The notes: generated from the sequence alone by a model not told the origin. Shown: positions 1-11,258, numbered from the stretch's first letter. The stretch is 64,000 nucleotides of DNA from Streptomyces sp. 2114.4 (GCF_900187385.1 NZ_FYEY01000001.1:2170001-2234000); one strand, 5' to 3'. Numbers and translations are program-made.

Positions 1-128
1 ATCAGCGTCGTGTGCAGGGCGATCGAGGCCCGACGGGACCGCTGGTGGCGCCCCCGGGGCGCGGGCCGGTGCGGGGCGCGCGTCCGGGTCGCGGAGGCAC
101 GGTTGCTCCGTGTACGGGTCAGGGTCAT
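1..128 (-). CDS. malG: Sugar ABC transporter permease, MalG type (partial, N-terminus only)
   Basis: Only the first 42 codons lie in the window; the gene runs off the left edge. The start follows a GGGAGAGG ribosome site. An in-frame GTG at 134 overlaps the malF stop as GTGA, so the true start is either GTG 134 or ATG 128. The visible peptide is very basic (many Arg) and ends as a hydrophobic stretch begins, as in the cytoplasmic N-tails of MalG-family inner-membrane subunits. Assignment rests mainly on position: it is third in a binding protein-permease-permease operon beside an alpha-glucosidase and a LacI regulator. It would be the second membrane subunit of the maltose/maltodextrin importer. 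Confidence 0.75.
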   Translation of the reverse strand, partial: MTLTRTRSNRASATRTRAPHRPAPRGRHQRSRRASIALHTTL

Positions 129-130
129 AG

Positions 131-1066
131 TCACCACACCTCTCCCTGCTTGCGCAGCGCCCGGCGGTAGACCACCGCGACGACCGAGAGCAGGACCAGG
201 ATCAGGACGCCCCAGGCCGCGGACTCGGAGAAGTTGCGGGGGCTGTCGAGGAAGGAGAGCCGGTAGGCGTAGGTCACCAGGATCTCGGTGGCGTCGCCGG
301 GGCCGCCCCGGGTCAGCAGGAAGATCACCGGGAACATGTTGAAGGTCCAGATGGTGGAGAGCAGGATCACCGTGCTGCTGACGGCGCGCAGGCCGGGGAC
401 GGTGATGTGGCAAAACCGCTGCCAGGCGCCCGCGCCGTCCATCTCGGCGGCCTCGTAGAGCTCGCCGGGTATGGACTGCAGTCCGCCGAGCAGCGCGACG
501 AGCATGAAGGGCACGCCCAGCCAGACGTTGACGGCGATGACCGAGAGCTTGGCCCAGGTCGGGTCGTTGAGCCACGGGACCGCGTCGATACCGCCGCCGG
601 CCAGCAGCTTGTTGAGGATGCCGTTCTTCTCGTTGTAGAGCATCCGCCAGGTGAAGACCGAGATGAAGGCGGGGATGGCCCACGGCAGGATCAGCGCGAG
701 CCGGTAGAAGGTGCGGCCGCGCAGCGTGCGGTTGAGCATGTTCGCCAGGGCGAGACCGGTCAGGAAGGTCAGCGAGACGCAGCCGACGGTCCACAGGACG
801 GTCCAGCCGAGGCGGTCCCAGAAGACGCCGTCACTCAGCACGGCCTTGTAGTTGTCCAGACCGGTGAACTTGTAGGTGGCGGGGAGGTGGTTGACGCCGA
901 TGTTCCGTTCGACGTTGGCCTCGTTGGCGTCGGTGAGCGAGAGGAAGACGCCGCGCACCAGCGGATAGCCGATGATCACCCCGATGACGAGCACCACCGG
1001 GGCGACCATCGTCCATGCGTACCAGTGGGTGCCCAGCGCCCGGCGCACCCGTACGGCGAAGGTCAC
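131..1066 (-). CDS. malF: Maltose/maltodextrin ABC transporter permease MalF
   Basis: This 311-residue integral membrane protein forms half of the translocation pore of a carbohydrate ABC importer. It has about six hydrophobic segments. The cytoplasmic EAA loop (EAAEMDGAGAWQRF, about residue 205), which docks the ATPase, is intact. The start is GTG and overlaps the malE stop by four bases (GTGA), and the next gene starts the same way, so the three genes look translationally coupled. No ATPase gene is in the operon; Streptomyces sugar importers commonly share the MsiK ATPase encoded elsewhere. The maltose assignment comes from the neighbouring aglA and malR rather than from the permease itself. 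Confidence 0.9.
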   Translation of the reverse strand: MTFAVRVRRALGTHWYAWTMVAPVVLVIGVIIGYPLVRGVFLSLTDANEANVERNIGVNHLPATYKFTGLDNYKAVLSDGVFWDRLGWTVLWTVGCVSLTFLTGLALANMLNRTLRGRTFYRLALILPWAIPAFISVFTWRMLYNEKNGILNKLLAGGGIDAVPWLNDPTWAKLSVIAVNVWLGVPFMLVALLGGLQSIPGELYEAAEMDGAGAWQRFCHITVPGLRAVSSTVILLSTIWTFNMFPVIFLLTRGGPGDATEILVTYAYRLSFLDSPRNFSESAAWGVLILVLLSVVAVVYRRALRKQGEVW

Positions 1067-2349
1067 TTGTAGTCCTTGAGCAGCTTCCGGTAGGCGTCGC
1101 CGGCCGCCTTGGCGGCCTGCTCGGGCGAGGAGGCGCCGGTGAGCACCTTGTTCATCTGCACCTTGATGGGCTCGAAGAGCGAGTTGCCCTCGGCGATCCA
1201 GGGGCGCTGGACGGCTCCGTCGACGGCGGGCTTGAAGAACTGGACCATCTCGTTGTTCTTGACGGCCGGCACCTCGTACACGGACTTGCGGGTGGGCAGC
1301 AGGCTCAGCTTCTCGTTGGTCTGCTGCTGGACCTTGGCCGAGCTCATGTACTTGACGAAGGCGTAGGAGGCCTGGAGGTTCTTGCTGCCGGCGTAGACGG
1401 AGAGGTTCCAGCCGCCCTGCGGGGAGCCCTGGGCGGTGCTGCCGGCGGGCACGGGGGCGACGCCGAGGTTGTCCTTGTTCGCCGGGCCCGTGAAGGCCTT
1501 GCCGGCGCGGGCGCCCTCGATGTCCCAGGGGCCGTCGACGGCCATCGCGACGGTGCCGTCCTTGAGGGCCTTGAGCTGGTTCTCCTGGCCGTCGGTGGCG
1601 TCGGTGACGGCGGCCTTGGAGTCGACCAGAGCCTTGATCGTCTTGAACGCCTTGACGCCGGCACCGTCGTCGATCTCCACGACCTTGTCGCGGGCGTTCA
1701 CCATGTCGCCGCCCTCGCCGTAGAGGTAGGGCAGGAACCAGTAGGGGTCGTCGCCGCGCAGGTAGAGGGCGGTGGCGCCGGTCTTCGCCTTGATCTTCTT
1801 GGCGGCGGTGGCCAGTTCGGCGAAGGTCTTGGGCACCTCGACGCCGGCGTCCTTGAGGAGCTTCTTGTTGTAGAAGAGGCCCAGGGTGTCGATGACCTGG
1901 GGTGCGGCGTAGGTCTTGCCCTTGAACTTGGTGGAGCCGACGGCCTGCGGGAGGTAGTCGTCGGTCTTGTCGAGGGCGGGGGTGCCGTCGAGGGGCGCGA
2001 GGTAGCCGAGGCCCGCGAAGTCGGCGACCCAGGCGACCTCGGTGCGCATCACGTCGGGGGCGCCGGAGTTGCCGCCGGCCGCGTTCTTGAACTTGGCGTT
2101 GGCGTCGCCGAACGGCACGTTCACATACGTGACGTGGACCTTCGGGTGCTCCTTCTGGAAACCTTCGGCAAGCTTGCGGTACGTCGCCTTCTCGGCGTCG
2201 TTGGAGGTGTCCCAGAAGGTAACGGTTCCGGACAGTTCACCCCCGCTGCTGCCGCCGCTGCCGCCGTCACCTCCGCCGCACGCCGTTGCCGCCAGCGCCA
2301 GGCCCGCTACCAGCGCGGTGGCGGTTGCGCCCCGTATGCCACGCCGCAT
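1063..2349 (-). CDS. malE: Maltose/maltodextrin-binding lipoprotein MalE
   Basis: This 428-residue extracellular solute-binding protein (family 1) captures sugar outside the membrane and delivers it to MalFG. The N-terminus is a lipoprotein signal: basic start, hydrophobic core, then a lipobox ending ATAC followed by a Gly/Ser linker. The mature part opens with GTVTFWDTSNDAEKATY, typical of MalE-like proteins. It is the first gene of malE-F-G and is divergent from aglA. The 224-bp gap between them holds LacI-type half-sites that probably mediate repression by MalR. In S. coelicolor the equivalent operon is maltose-induced and glucose-repressed through MalR. The exact ligand is inferred from context. 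Confidence 0.9.
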   Translation of the reverse strand: MRRGIRGATATALVAGLALAATACGGGDGGSGGSSGGELSGTVTFWDTSNDAEKATYRKLAEGFQKEHPKVHVTYVNVPFGDANAKFKNAAGGNSGAPDVMRTEVAWVADFAGLGYLAPLDGTPALDKTDDYLPQAVGSTKFKGKTYAAPQVIDTLGLFYNKKLLKDAGVEVPKTFAELATAAKKIKAKTGATALYLRGDDPYWFLPYLYGEGGDMVNARDKVVEIDDGAGVKAFKTIKALVDSKAAVTDATDGQENQLKALKDGTVAMAVDGPWDIEGARAGKAFTGPANKDNLGVAPVPAGSTAQGSPQGGWNLSVYAGSKNLQASYAFVKYMSSAKVQQQTNEKLSLLPTRKSVYEVPAVKNNEMVQFFKPAVDGAVQRPWIAEGNSLFEPIKVQMNKVLTGASSPEQAAKAAGDAYRKLLKDYK

Positions 2350-2419
2350 GTGAACTCCTTAGGGAAATGCCTCAGATGGCGGTCAGGAACGTAACAGCGC
2401 GGAAAACAAACCGAAAGAC

Positions 2420-2460
2420 CTTGCGGCAATTTTCTGCAAGACTGCGGGAACGAACTGCAA
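2420..2460. promoter_or_regulatory. Candidate MalR operator cluster between malE and aglA
   Basis: CTTGC (2420-2424) and GCAAG (2436-2440) form a spaced inverted repeat. CTGCAA occurs at 2434-2439 and again at 2455-2460, exactly 21 bp (two helical turns) apart. CTTGCAG-type repeats are the kind of sequence reported for Streptomyces MalR/Reg1. The position in the divergent malE/aglA promoter region suits a LacI-family repressor acting on both genes. Binding itself is inferred. Confidence 0.55.
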
Positions 2461-2573
2461 CGAGATGGCTGGAACGGGACCCTCGGGGCACTCCCGGCAC
2501 CGTCACCCCGCGCCCCGCCGAGCGTTTATCCGGTGAAGGCACCGACGCCTCTTGACCTCGACAGGGACGGCAG

Positions 2574-4247
<1,674 letters not shown>

Positions 4248-4271
4248 CAGCAGACCGGTACAGTCCCACCC

Positions 4272-5321
4272 ATGACCGCCCGGCTCTCCGATATCGCAGC
4301 ACAGGCGGGTGTCAGCGAGGCCACCGTCAGCCGGGTTCTCAACGGGAAACCCGGTGTCTCCGCCACCACCCGCCAGTCCGTGCTCGCCGCCCTCGACGTG
4401 CTGGGTTACGAGCGCCCGGTGCGGCTGCGGCAGCGCAGCGCGGGGCTGGTCGGGCTGATCACACCGGAGCTGGAGAACCCGATCTTCCCGGCGTTTGCGC
4501 AGGTCATCGGACAGGCGCTGACCCGCCAGGGCTATACCCCGGTCCTCGCGACCCAGACGCCGGGGGGCTCCACCGAGGACGAGCTGACCGAGATGCTGGT
4601 CGACCGCGGGGTGGCCGGCATCATCTTCGTCTCCGGGCTGCACGCCGACACCTCCGCCGATATGCAGCGCTACGAGCAGCTGCGCGGCCAGGGCGTGCCG
4701 TTCGTCCTCATCAACGGCTTCTCCGACAAGGTGCAGGCGCCCTTCGTCTCCCCCGACGACCGGGCCGCGGTGGATCTGGCCGTCACCCACCTCAGCGCGC
4801 TCGGCCACCGGCGGATCGGGCTGGCGCTCGGTCCCAAGCGGTTCGTGCCCGTGCAGCGCAAGATCGAGGGCTTCGTACGCGCCATGCAGGAGCGGCTGCA
4901 GACCGGCCCGGCCGAGACGGAGCCGTTCATCCAGCACTCCCTCTACACCCTGGAGGGCGGCCAGGCCGCGGCGGGCGCGCTGATCGAGCGGGGCGCCACG
5001 GCCCTCGTCTGCGCCAGCGACATGATGGCGCTCGGCGCGATCCGGGCGGCCCGGCAGCGCGGGCTCGACGTCCCGCGCGACATCTCCGTGGTCGGCTTCG
5101 ACGACTCCCCGCTCATCGCCTTCACCGATCCGCCGCTGACCACCATCCGGCAACCCGTCACGGCCATGGGGCAGGCGGCGGTGCGCGCCCTGCTGGAGGA
5201 GATCGGCGGCACCCCGGCCCCGCACAGCGAGTTCGTCTTCCACCCCGAGCTGGTGGTACGCGGTTCGACCGCCTCGGCCCCGAAACCGGCCCGGCTCCCG
5301 AATCCGCTGCGGACTCCCTGA
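4272..5321 (+). CDS. malR: LacI-family repressor of maltose genes, MalR
   Basis: This 349-residue LacI/GalR regulator has an N-terminal helix-turn-helix (LSDIAAQAGVSEATVSRVLN) and a LacI hinge, followed by a periplasmic-binding-protein-like sensor domain ending near SVVGFDDSPLIAFTDPPLTT. It most likely represses malEFG and aglA until a maltose-derived inducer binds. A TACAGT -10-like hexamer (4259-4264) ends only seven bases before the ATG and there is no Shine-Dalgarno, so a leaderless malR transcript separate from aglA is plausible. Its place beside the mal operon supports MalR over other LacI regulators. Confidence 0.88.
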   Translation: MTARLSDIAAQAGVSEATVSRVLNGKPGVSATTRQSVLAALDVLGYERPVRLRQRSAGLVGLITPELENPIFPAFAQVIGQALTRQGYTPVLATQTPGGSTEDELTEMLVDRGVAGIIFVSGLHADTSADMQRYEQLRGQGVPFVLINGFSDKVQAPFVSPDDRAAVDLAVTHLSALGHRRIGLALGPKRFVPVQRKIEGFVRAMQERLQTGPAETEPFIQHSLYTLEGGQAAAGALIERGATALVCASDMMALGAIRAARQRGLDVPRDISVVGFDDSPLIAFTDPPLTTIRQPVTAMGQAAVRALLEEIGGTPAPHSEFVFHPELVVRGSTASAPKPARLPNPLRTP

Positions 5322-5434
5322 GGGCTGCCTGAGGGCTGCTTCCCCCAGAATTACGGGGGTCGCGCGTCCCTCTTGAGACCGATATGCGGCTTCGAATACC
5401 CGACCGAAGGATGATCGCCGGTACGCCCCTTTCT

Positions 5435-5449
5435 GGCAGACTGTCTGCC
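5435..5449. promoter_or_regulatory. Perfect palindrome abutting the PAP2 start codon
   Basis: GGCAGAC-T-GTCTGCC is a perfect 7-bp inverted repeat separated by one base. It ends one base before the ATG at 5451, and the gene has no clear ribosome site. It could be a repressor site or part of a leaderless promoter. No regulator is known. Confidence 0.4.
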
Positions 5450-5450
5450 T

Positions 5451-6290
5451 ATGGGTGAAGCGAATACGAGGACGCTGGACGGCCTGCCGACCACCCCGCC
5501 ACCCAAGGGGGAACGCGCGGACCACCCCGTGGCCGAGAGGCGGATGGCCCGTCTGCGTGCTCCTCGCACCCCCCGGCTCCGGTTCGAGATCCTGCTGATC
5601 GCGGTCAGTTACTGGACCTACTCGCTGATCCGCAACGCGGTGCCCGAACAGAAGGCCAAGGCCCTGAGGAACGCCGACTGGATCTGGCAGGCGGAGCACT
5701 CCCTCGGCATCGCCGTCGAGCACACCGTCAACCACGCCGTGAACTCCGTGACATGGCTGATCGTCACGATGAACTACTACTACGCGACGCTGCACTTCAT
5801 CGTGACGATCGGGGTGCTGGTCTGGCTCTACCGCTGGCACCCCGGCCGCTACGCCGCCGCCCGGCTGGCACTCTTCGCCACCACCGGCATCGCCCTGATC
5901 GGCTACTACTTCTACCCGTTGGCGCCACCGAGGCTGATGCCGGACGGCGGCTTCATCGACACCCTCGTCAACCACGGAACCTGGGGCTCCCTGGCGTCCG
6001 GCAACCTCGCCTCGATGTCCAACCAGTACGCCGCGATGCCGTCCATGCACATCGGCTGGTCCCTGTGGTGCGGCATCACCATCGCCCTGCTGGCCAGGCC
6101 CCTGTGGTGCCGCGCCCTCGGCCTCCTCTACCCCGCCACGACCCTCCTGGTCATCGTCTCCACCGCCAACCACTTCTGGCTGGACGCGATGGGGGGCGTG
6201 CTGTGCCTCGCCTTCGGGTTCGTGGTGGCGTGTGTGTGGTACGGCAAGCTGCCGCATCGGCTGTCGCGTGTGTCGCCCGTGACGGCGTGA
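5451..6290 (+). CDS. PAP2-superfamily membrane phosphatase / inositol phosphorylceramide synthase-like protein
   Basis: This 279-residue integral membrane protein has about six hydrophobic segments. It carries the lipid-phosphatase/transferase signature seen in AUR1/PAP2-like enzymes: PPRLMPDGGF, then SMHIGWSLW with the SxxH core, then STANHFWLDAMGG containing the distal His/Asp pair. Such proteins move or remove lipid-linked phosphates at the membrane face; the substrate cannot be told. Start ATG 5451 lies directly after a perfect palindrome. The gene stands alone, 130 bp downstream of malR, and is probably transcribed separately. Confidence 0.82.
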   Translation: MGEANTRTLDGLPTTPPPKGERADHPVAERRMARLRAPRTPRLRFEILLIAVSYWTYSLIRNAVPEQKAKALRNADWIWQAEHSLGIAVEHTVNHAVNSVTWLIVTMNYYYATLHFIVTIGVLVWLYRWHPGRYAAARLALFATTGIALIGYYFYPLAPPRLMPDGGFIDTLVNHGTWGSLASGNLASMSNQYAAMPSMHIGWSLWCGITIALLARPLWCRALGLLYPATTLLVIVSTANHFWLDAMGGVLCLAFGFVVACVWYGKLPHRLSRVSPVTA

Positions 6291-6325
6291 GCCGGGCCGG
6301 CCGCTCGCACCGCGCGGCCACCGGG

Positions 6326-6673
6326 TCAGTCCCGGACGACGCCGTCAGCAGCGGGCGGCCGCCTTTTGGCCTCCGTGTGGTACCACTCGATGAGGTGAGT
6401 ACGGAACAGCATGGCAGCGAATTCCGGGTCCCAGTCCGCGCTCAGATCGGGCACCACGTTCTGGTTCCGCTCAAAGACCACCCCGGGGCGGCTCGCCATG
6501 GAGAAGGCGACAGTTACCCAGATCCCCTTCTCTCTCCGGTCGACCCTCATGTCCCGTAAGGAACCCTGATCCTCTTCCGAGGCCAGGCTCTCCGGCAGGG
6601 AAAGCTCCAGGGATCGCTGAAATCGCCCGAACCACTGGCTCACATGTGAGCCGCCACGCGGCGTGTGCTCCAT
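6326..6673 (-). CDS. Hypothetical protein
   Basis: This 115-residue acidic, soluble-looking protein has no signal peptide or transmembrane segment, and I recognise no family. The start is supported by an AGGAGGGGG ribosome site just before the ATG. The first codons contain a perfect 16-bp palindrome (GGCTCACATGTGAGCC, 6637-6652), so a downstream GTG start at 6643 is the alternative. The composition (balanced charges; Trp, Phe and Met present) is more protein-like than the Arg/Pro-rich readings of the other frames. It sits alone between the PAP2 gene, which converges on it, and the 3' end of glnE. Confidence 0.6.
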   Translation of the reverse strand: MEHTPRGGSHVSQWFGRFQRSLELSLPESLASEEDQGSLRDMRVDRREKGIWVTVAFSMASRPGVVFERNQNVVPDLSADWDPEFAAMLFRTHLIEWYHTEAKRRPPAADGVVRD

Positions 6674-6815
6674 GCCCCCTCCTCTCGGTCCTGTCGTTCA
6701 AGGGACGCGGTGATGATGCCGTGGGGCCGGCCGCCACGATGCCCCCACGTTCACTTTCGGGAGGCGACGGGCCCACAGCCCCGCGCAGCGGGCGTGAAAC
6801 GGCGAACAACCCCCA

Positions 6816-6843
6816 CGGCGGGGCGGCCGACAACGTGGGAGGC
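6816..6843. repeat. Dispersed intergenic repeat, copy A
   Basis: This 28-bp sequence ending CCGACAACGTGGGAGGC recurs at 22220-22247 with a single mismatch. It lies three bases past the glnE stop. Weaker similarity extends upstream in both copies, which suggests remnants of a longer dispersed element. Confidence 0.6.
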
Positions 6844-6845
6844 GA

Positions 6846-9800
6846 CTACGCCCCGTAAAACAGCTGCTCCACGACGCCCCGCGCCCGCCTCGTCACGCGG
6901 CGGTAGTCGTCGATCATCTCGCCGATGTGGCCCTCCTCGTAGCCGAGGTAGCGGCCCACGGCTGCCACCTCGCGGCCGTCGACGGGGAACGTATCGCCGG
7001 GGCGGCCGCGGACGACCATGACGGCGTTGCGTACCCGGGCCGCCAAGACCCAGGCCTCGTCGAGAGTCTGGGCGTCCTCGGTGTCGATCAGCCCGGCGGC
7101 GTGCGCGGCCGCCAGCGCCTCGCGGGTGCGGGTGGTGCGGAGGCCGGGGACCTCCCAGCCGTGCTGCATCTGCAGGAGTTGGACCGTCCATTCGACGTCG
7201 CTGAGGCCGCCGCGGCCGAGCTTGGCGTGGGTGGTGGGGTCGGCGCCGCGGGGCAGCCGCTCGGCCTCCATCCGGGCCTTGAGCTTGCGGATCTCGCGGA
7301 CCGCGTCGTCGCCCAGGCCCTCGGCCGGATAGCGCAGCGGGTCGATCAGCTCGATGAACCGCTCCCCCAGTTCGACGTCGCCCGCGACCGGTTCGGCGCG
7401 CAGCAGGGCCTGCGACTCCCACACCAGCGACCAGCGCCGGTAGTAGGCGGCGTACGAGGCGAGGGTCCGTACGAGCGGGCCCGACCGGCCCTCCGGGCGC
7501 AGGTCCGCGTCGATGGGCAACGGCGGGTCGGAGGAGGGGAGTTCGAGCAGCCGGCGCATCTCGTTGGCGACGGCGTGGGCGGCCTTGGCGGCCTCCTGTT
7601 CGTCGGCGCCCTCGCGCGGCTCGTGGACGAAGAGGACATCGGCGTCCGAGCCGTAGCTCAGCTCACGGCCGCCGAAGCGGCCCATGCCGATCACGGCGAA
7701 GCGGGTGGGCAGGGTGTCGCCCCACTGCTGGCGGACCGCGGCGCGCAGGGCGCCGGCGAGGGTGGCGGCGTTGAGGTCGGAGACCGCGGAGCCGACGGCG
7801 TCGACGGAGCGGCCGTGGTCGGTGTCCGCCGGGCTGAACTCGGTGCCGTACGCGCCGATGACGTCCGCGGCGGCCGTGCGGAACAGCTCTCTGCGGCGCA
7901 CTCCGCGGGCCGCCGCGACCGCCGCTTCCGCGCCGTCCGCACGGCCGACGGCGGCCAGCACCTCCTGCTCCAGCGCGGCCCGGCCGCGTGGCTGCAGCCC
8001 GTCGGGGGCACCGAGCAGCGCGACCGCCTCGGGGGCGCGCAGCAGCAGGTCGGGGGCGAGCCGGCCGGCGGACAGCACCCGGGCGAGGTTTTCGGCGGCC
8101 GCGCCCTCGTCGCGCAGCAGCCGCAGGTACCAGGGCGTCTTGCCGAGCGCGTCGGAGACCTTGCGGAAGTTGAGGAGTCCGGCGTCCGGGTCGGCGGAGT
8201 CCGCGAACCAGGCCAGCAGCACCGGCAGCAGTGTCCGCTGGATGGCGGCCTTGCGGGTCACGCCGGACGCCAGCGCCTCCAGATGCCGCAGCGCGGCCAC
8301 CGGGTCGGCGTAGCCGAGCGCTTCGAGGCGGTGGCCGGCGGCCCGGGCGGAGAGCCGGGTCTCGCCGGGCTCCAGGGTGGCGACGGCATCGAGCAGCGGA
8401 CGGTAGAAGAGCTTTTCATGCAGCCGGCGCACTTCCCGGGCGTGCCACTTCCACTCCTTGCGGAGGGTGTCGACCGGTTCGGTCCGCAGGCCCAGCGAGC
8501 GTGCCAGGCGCCGCTGTTCGCCCTCGTCCTCGGGCATCAGATGGGTACGGCGCATCCGGAAGAGCTGGATGCGGTGCTCCAGCGTGCGCAGGAAGCGGTA
8601 GGCGGCGTCCAGGGCCGCGGCGTCCTGGCGTCCGACGTAGCCGCCGGCGGCCAGTGCCGCGAGGGCGTCGAGGGTGGTGGCGCTGCGCAGGGTGGCATCG
8701 CTGCGGCCGTGCACCAACTGCAGGAGCTGGACGGCGAATTCGACGTCGCGCAGGCCGCCGGGGCCGAGCTTGAGCTCCCGTTCGACCTGGGCGGCGGGGA
8801 TGTTCTCGACGACCCGGCGACGCATCTGGCGCACATCGGCGACGAAGTTCTCCCGCTCGGCGACCTCCCACACCATCGGCGCCAGCGCGTCCACGTACTC
8901 CTGGCCCAGCTGCAGGTCACCGGCCATCGGGCGGGCCTTGAGCAGCGCCTGGAACTCCCAGGTCTTGGCCCAGCGCTGGTAGTAGGCGAGATGGCTGGAG
9001 AGGGTGCGCACCAGCGGTCCGTTGCGGCCCTCGGGGCGCAGATTGGCGTCCACCGGCCAGATCGTGCCCTCGGCGGTGTTGTCCGAGCACAGCCGCATCA
9101 TGCGGGCGGCGAGCCGGGTCGCGGCCTGCAGCGCCTGGGCCTCGTCCACGCCCTCCTTGGCCTCGGCGACGAAGATGACATCGACGTCCGAGACGTAGTT
9201 CAGCTCCCGGCCGCCGCATTTGCCCATGCCGATGACGGCCAGCCGGCACACCGCGGCGTCGCCGGGCGCCTCCTCGTAGCTGACCTCCAGGGCGGCCCGG
9301 ACCGTGGCGGTGGCCAGGTCCGCCAGCTCGGCCGCGGCCTCGGCGACATCGGTCGTGCCACAGACGTCGCGGGCGGCGATGCCCAGCAGGGAGCGGCGGT
9401 AGGCGGTGCGCAGCGCGTCGGCGCGGGGCCGTTCGGCGTTCTCTCCGCCCCAGATCCCCTCGGCGAGCGCCAGCTCGAACTCGGGGTGGTGGGGTGCAGG
9501 TCGACCGACTCGTAGGTGACCAGCGACTGCCAGTCGCGCGGGTGCCGGACGAGATGGTCGGCAAGCGCCTCGGAGGCGCCCAGCACCCCCAGCAGCCGGT
9601 CGCGCAGCGGTTTCGCCGCGACGATGGTGCTCAGCAGCGTCTGCTGCTCGTCCCCTTCCTGCGCCTCCACCAGCCGGACCAGGCTGTGCAGTGCCAGGTC
9701 CGGGTCGGCGGTGGCGCCCAGGGCTTCGAGCAGCACCGAGTCATCACGTACGGAGGCGAGTTCGGGGGCGTCCAGCAGCTCCCCCGCCGCCGAGGGGTCG

Positions 9801-9868
9801 GTGAAACCGTGCCTCAGCAGCCGGGTGTAGGTGCTGCTCCGCCGGCCCTGCGGAGCGGGAAGTGCCAT
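6846..9868 (-). pseudogene. glnE: glnE, bifunctional glutamine synthetase adenylyltransferase/deadenylase, interrupted by an apparent one-base frameshift
   Basis: GlnE adenylylates and deadenylylates glutamine synthetase. The first about 127 codons (MALPAPQGRRSSTYTRLLRH ... SVDLHP) read in one frame and the rest, starting EFELALAEGIWGGENAE, in another. One base appears to be missing in the C-run at 9483-9486. Repairing it gives about 1007 residues, the family's normal length. Both halves are well preserved: the two nucleotidyltransferase cores read VIGMGKCGGRELNYVSDVDV and VIGMGRFGGRELSYGSDADV. This looks like a sequencing error or very recent lesion rather than old decay. It starts 28 bp downstream of glnA2, likely co-transcribed with it. 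Confidence 0.9.
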
Positions 9869-9896
9869 GGGTGCAGCCTCTCGGTGGCGCGGTGGC

Positions 9897-11258
9897 TCAG
9901 AGCACGGGCAGCATCTTGCGCAGCTCGAAGGCGGTGACCTCGGAGCGGTACTCCTCCCACTCCTGCTTCTTGTTGCGCAGGAAGAAGTCGAAGACGTGCT
10001 CGCCCAGGGTCTCGGCGACCAGTTCGCTGCGCTCCATCAGCTCGATGGCCTCGCCGAGGTTCTGCGGCAGCGGCTCGATGCCCATCGCCCGGCGCTCGGA
10101 GTCGGACAGCGCCCAGACGTCGTCATCGGCGCCGGCCGGCAGCTCGTAGCCTTCCTCGATGCCCTTGAGACCGGCCGCGAGCAGCACCGCGTACGTCAGA
10201 TACGGGTTCGCGCCGGAGTCGATCGAGCGGACCTCGACCCGGGTCGAGCCCATCTTGCCGGGCTTGTACATCGGCACGCGGATCAGCGCGGAGCGGTTGT
10301 TGTGGCCCCAGCAGATGTACGAGGGGGCCTCGCCGCCGGCGCCCGCGGTGCGGTTGGCGCCGCCCCAGATGCGCTTGTAGGAGTTGACCCACTGGTTGGT
10401 GACGGCGGAGATCTCCCCGGCGTGCTTGAGCAGGCCGGCGATGAACGAGCGCCCGACCTTGGAGAGTTGGTACTCCGAGCCGGACTCGTGGAAGGCGTTG
10501 CGGTCGCCCTCGAAGAGGGAGAGGTGGGTGTGCATGCCCGAGCCCGGATATTCGGAGAACGGCTTGGGCATGAACGTCGCCTGGACGCCCTGCTCCAGGG
10601 CCACCTGCTTCATGACCAGCCGGAACGTCATGATGTTGTCGGCGGTCGAGAGGGCGTCGGCGTAGCGCAGGTCGATCTCCTGCTGGCCGGGGGCGCCCTC
10701 GTGGTGGCTGAACTCCACCGAGATGCCCATCGACTCCAGCATCGTGATCGCCTGCCGGCGGAAGTCCATGCCGACGTTCTGCGGGGTGTGGTCGAAGTAG
10801 CCCGAGGAGTCGCCGGGGGTCGGCCGCTGGCCGTCCACGGGCTTGTCCTTGAGCAGGAAGAACTCGATCTCCGGGTGGGTGTAGAAGGTGAACCCGAGGT
10901 CGGAGGTCTTGGCCAGGATGCGCTTGAGGACGTAGCGCGGGTCCGCGTAGGAGGGGGAGCCGTCCGGCATCAGGATGTCGCAGAACATCCGGGCGGTGCC
11001 GGGGGCCTCGGCGCGCCAGGGCAGGATCTGGAAGGTGCCGGGGTCCGGCTTGGCGATCATGTCGGACTCGTACACCCGGGCGAACCCTTCGATGGCCGAG
11101 CCGTCGAAGCCGATGCCCTCGTCGAAGGCCTGCTCCAGCTCCGCGGGAGCCACCGCCACGGACTTGAGGAAACCGAGGACATCGGTGAACCACAGCCGTA
11201 CGAAGCGGATGTCGCGCTCCTCGAGCGTGCGGAGCACAAACTCCTGCTGCTTGTCCAT
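9897..11258 (-). CDS. glnA2: GlnA2-type glutamine synthetase family protein (gamma-glutamylpolyamine synthetase in S. coelicolor)
   Basis: This 453-residue cytoplasmic ATP-dependent ligase of the glutamine synthetase I superfamily shows the metal/substrate segments EIEFFLL, HHEGAPGQQEIDLRYADAL, GSGMHTHLSL and NRSALIRVP. It starts MDKQQEFVLRTLEERDIRFV. The region around the family's adenylylation Tyr reads ELPAGADDDVWALSDSERRA and lacks the NLYDLP-type loop of true GlnA. This matches the GlnA2 group, of which the S. coelicolor member ligates glutamate to polyamines instead of making glutamine. It is followed by glnE, and the pair is conserved in streptomycetes. The upstream region has a weak GlnR-like site. 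Confidence 0.88.
   Translation of the reverse strand: MDKQQEFVLRTLEERDIRFVRLWFTDVLGFLKSVAVAPAELEQAFDEGIGFDGSAIEGFARVYESDMIAKPDPGTFQILPWRAEAPGTARMFCDILMPDGSPSYADPRYVLKRILAKTSDLGFTFYTHPEIEFFLLKDKPVDGQRPTPGDSSGYFDHTPQNVGMDFRRQAITMLESMGISVEFSHHEGAPGQQEIDLRYADALSTADNIMTFRLVMKQVALEQGVQATFMPKPFSEYPGSGMHTHLSLFEGDRNAFHESGSEYQLSKVGRSFIAGLLKHAGEISAVTNQWVNSYKRIWGGANRTAGAGGEAPSYICWGHNNRSALIRVPMYKPGKMGSTRVEVRSIDSGANPYLTYAVLLAAGLKGIEEGYELPAGADDDVWALSDSERRAMGIEPLPQNLGEAIELMERSELVAETLGEHVFDFFLRNKKQEWEEYRSEVTAFELRKMLPVL

Noticed and set aside
6927..9515. An 862-codon plus-strand frame opposite glnE
   Set aside because: GC-skewed antisense frame; glnE motifs on the minus strand are unambiguous.
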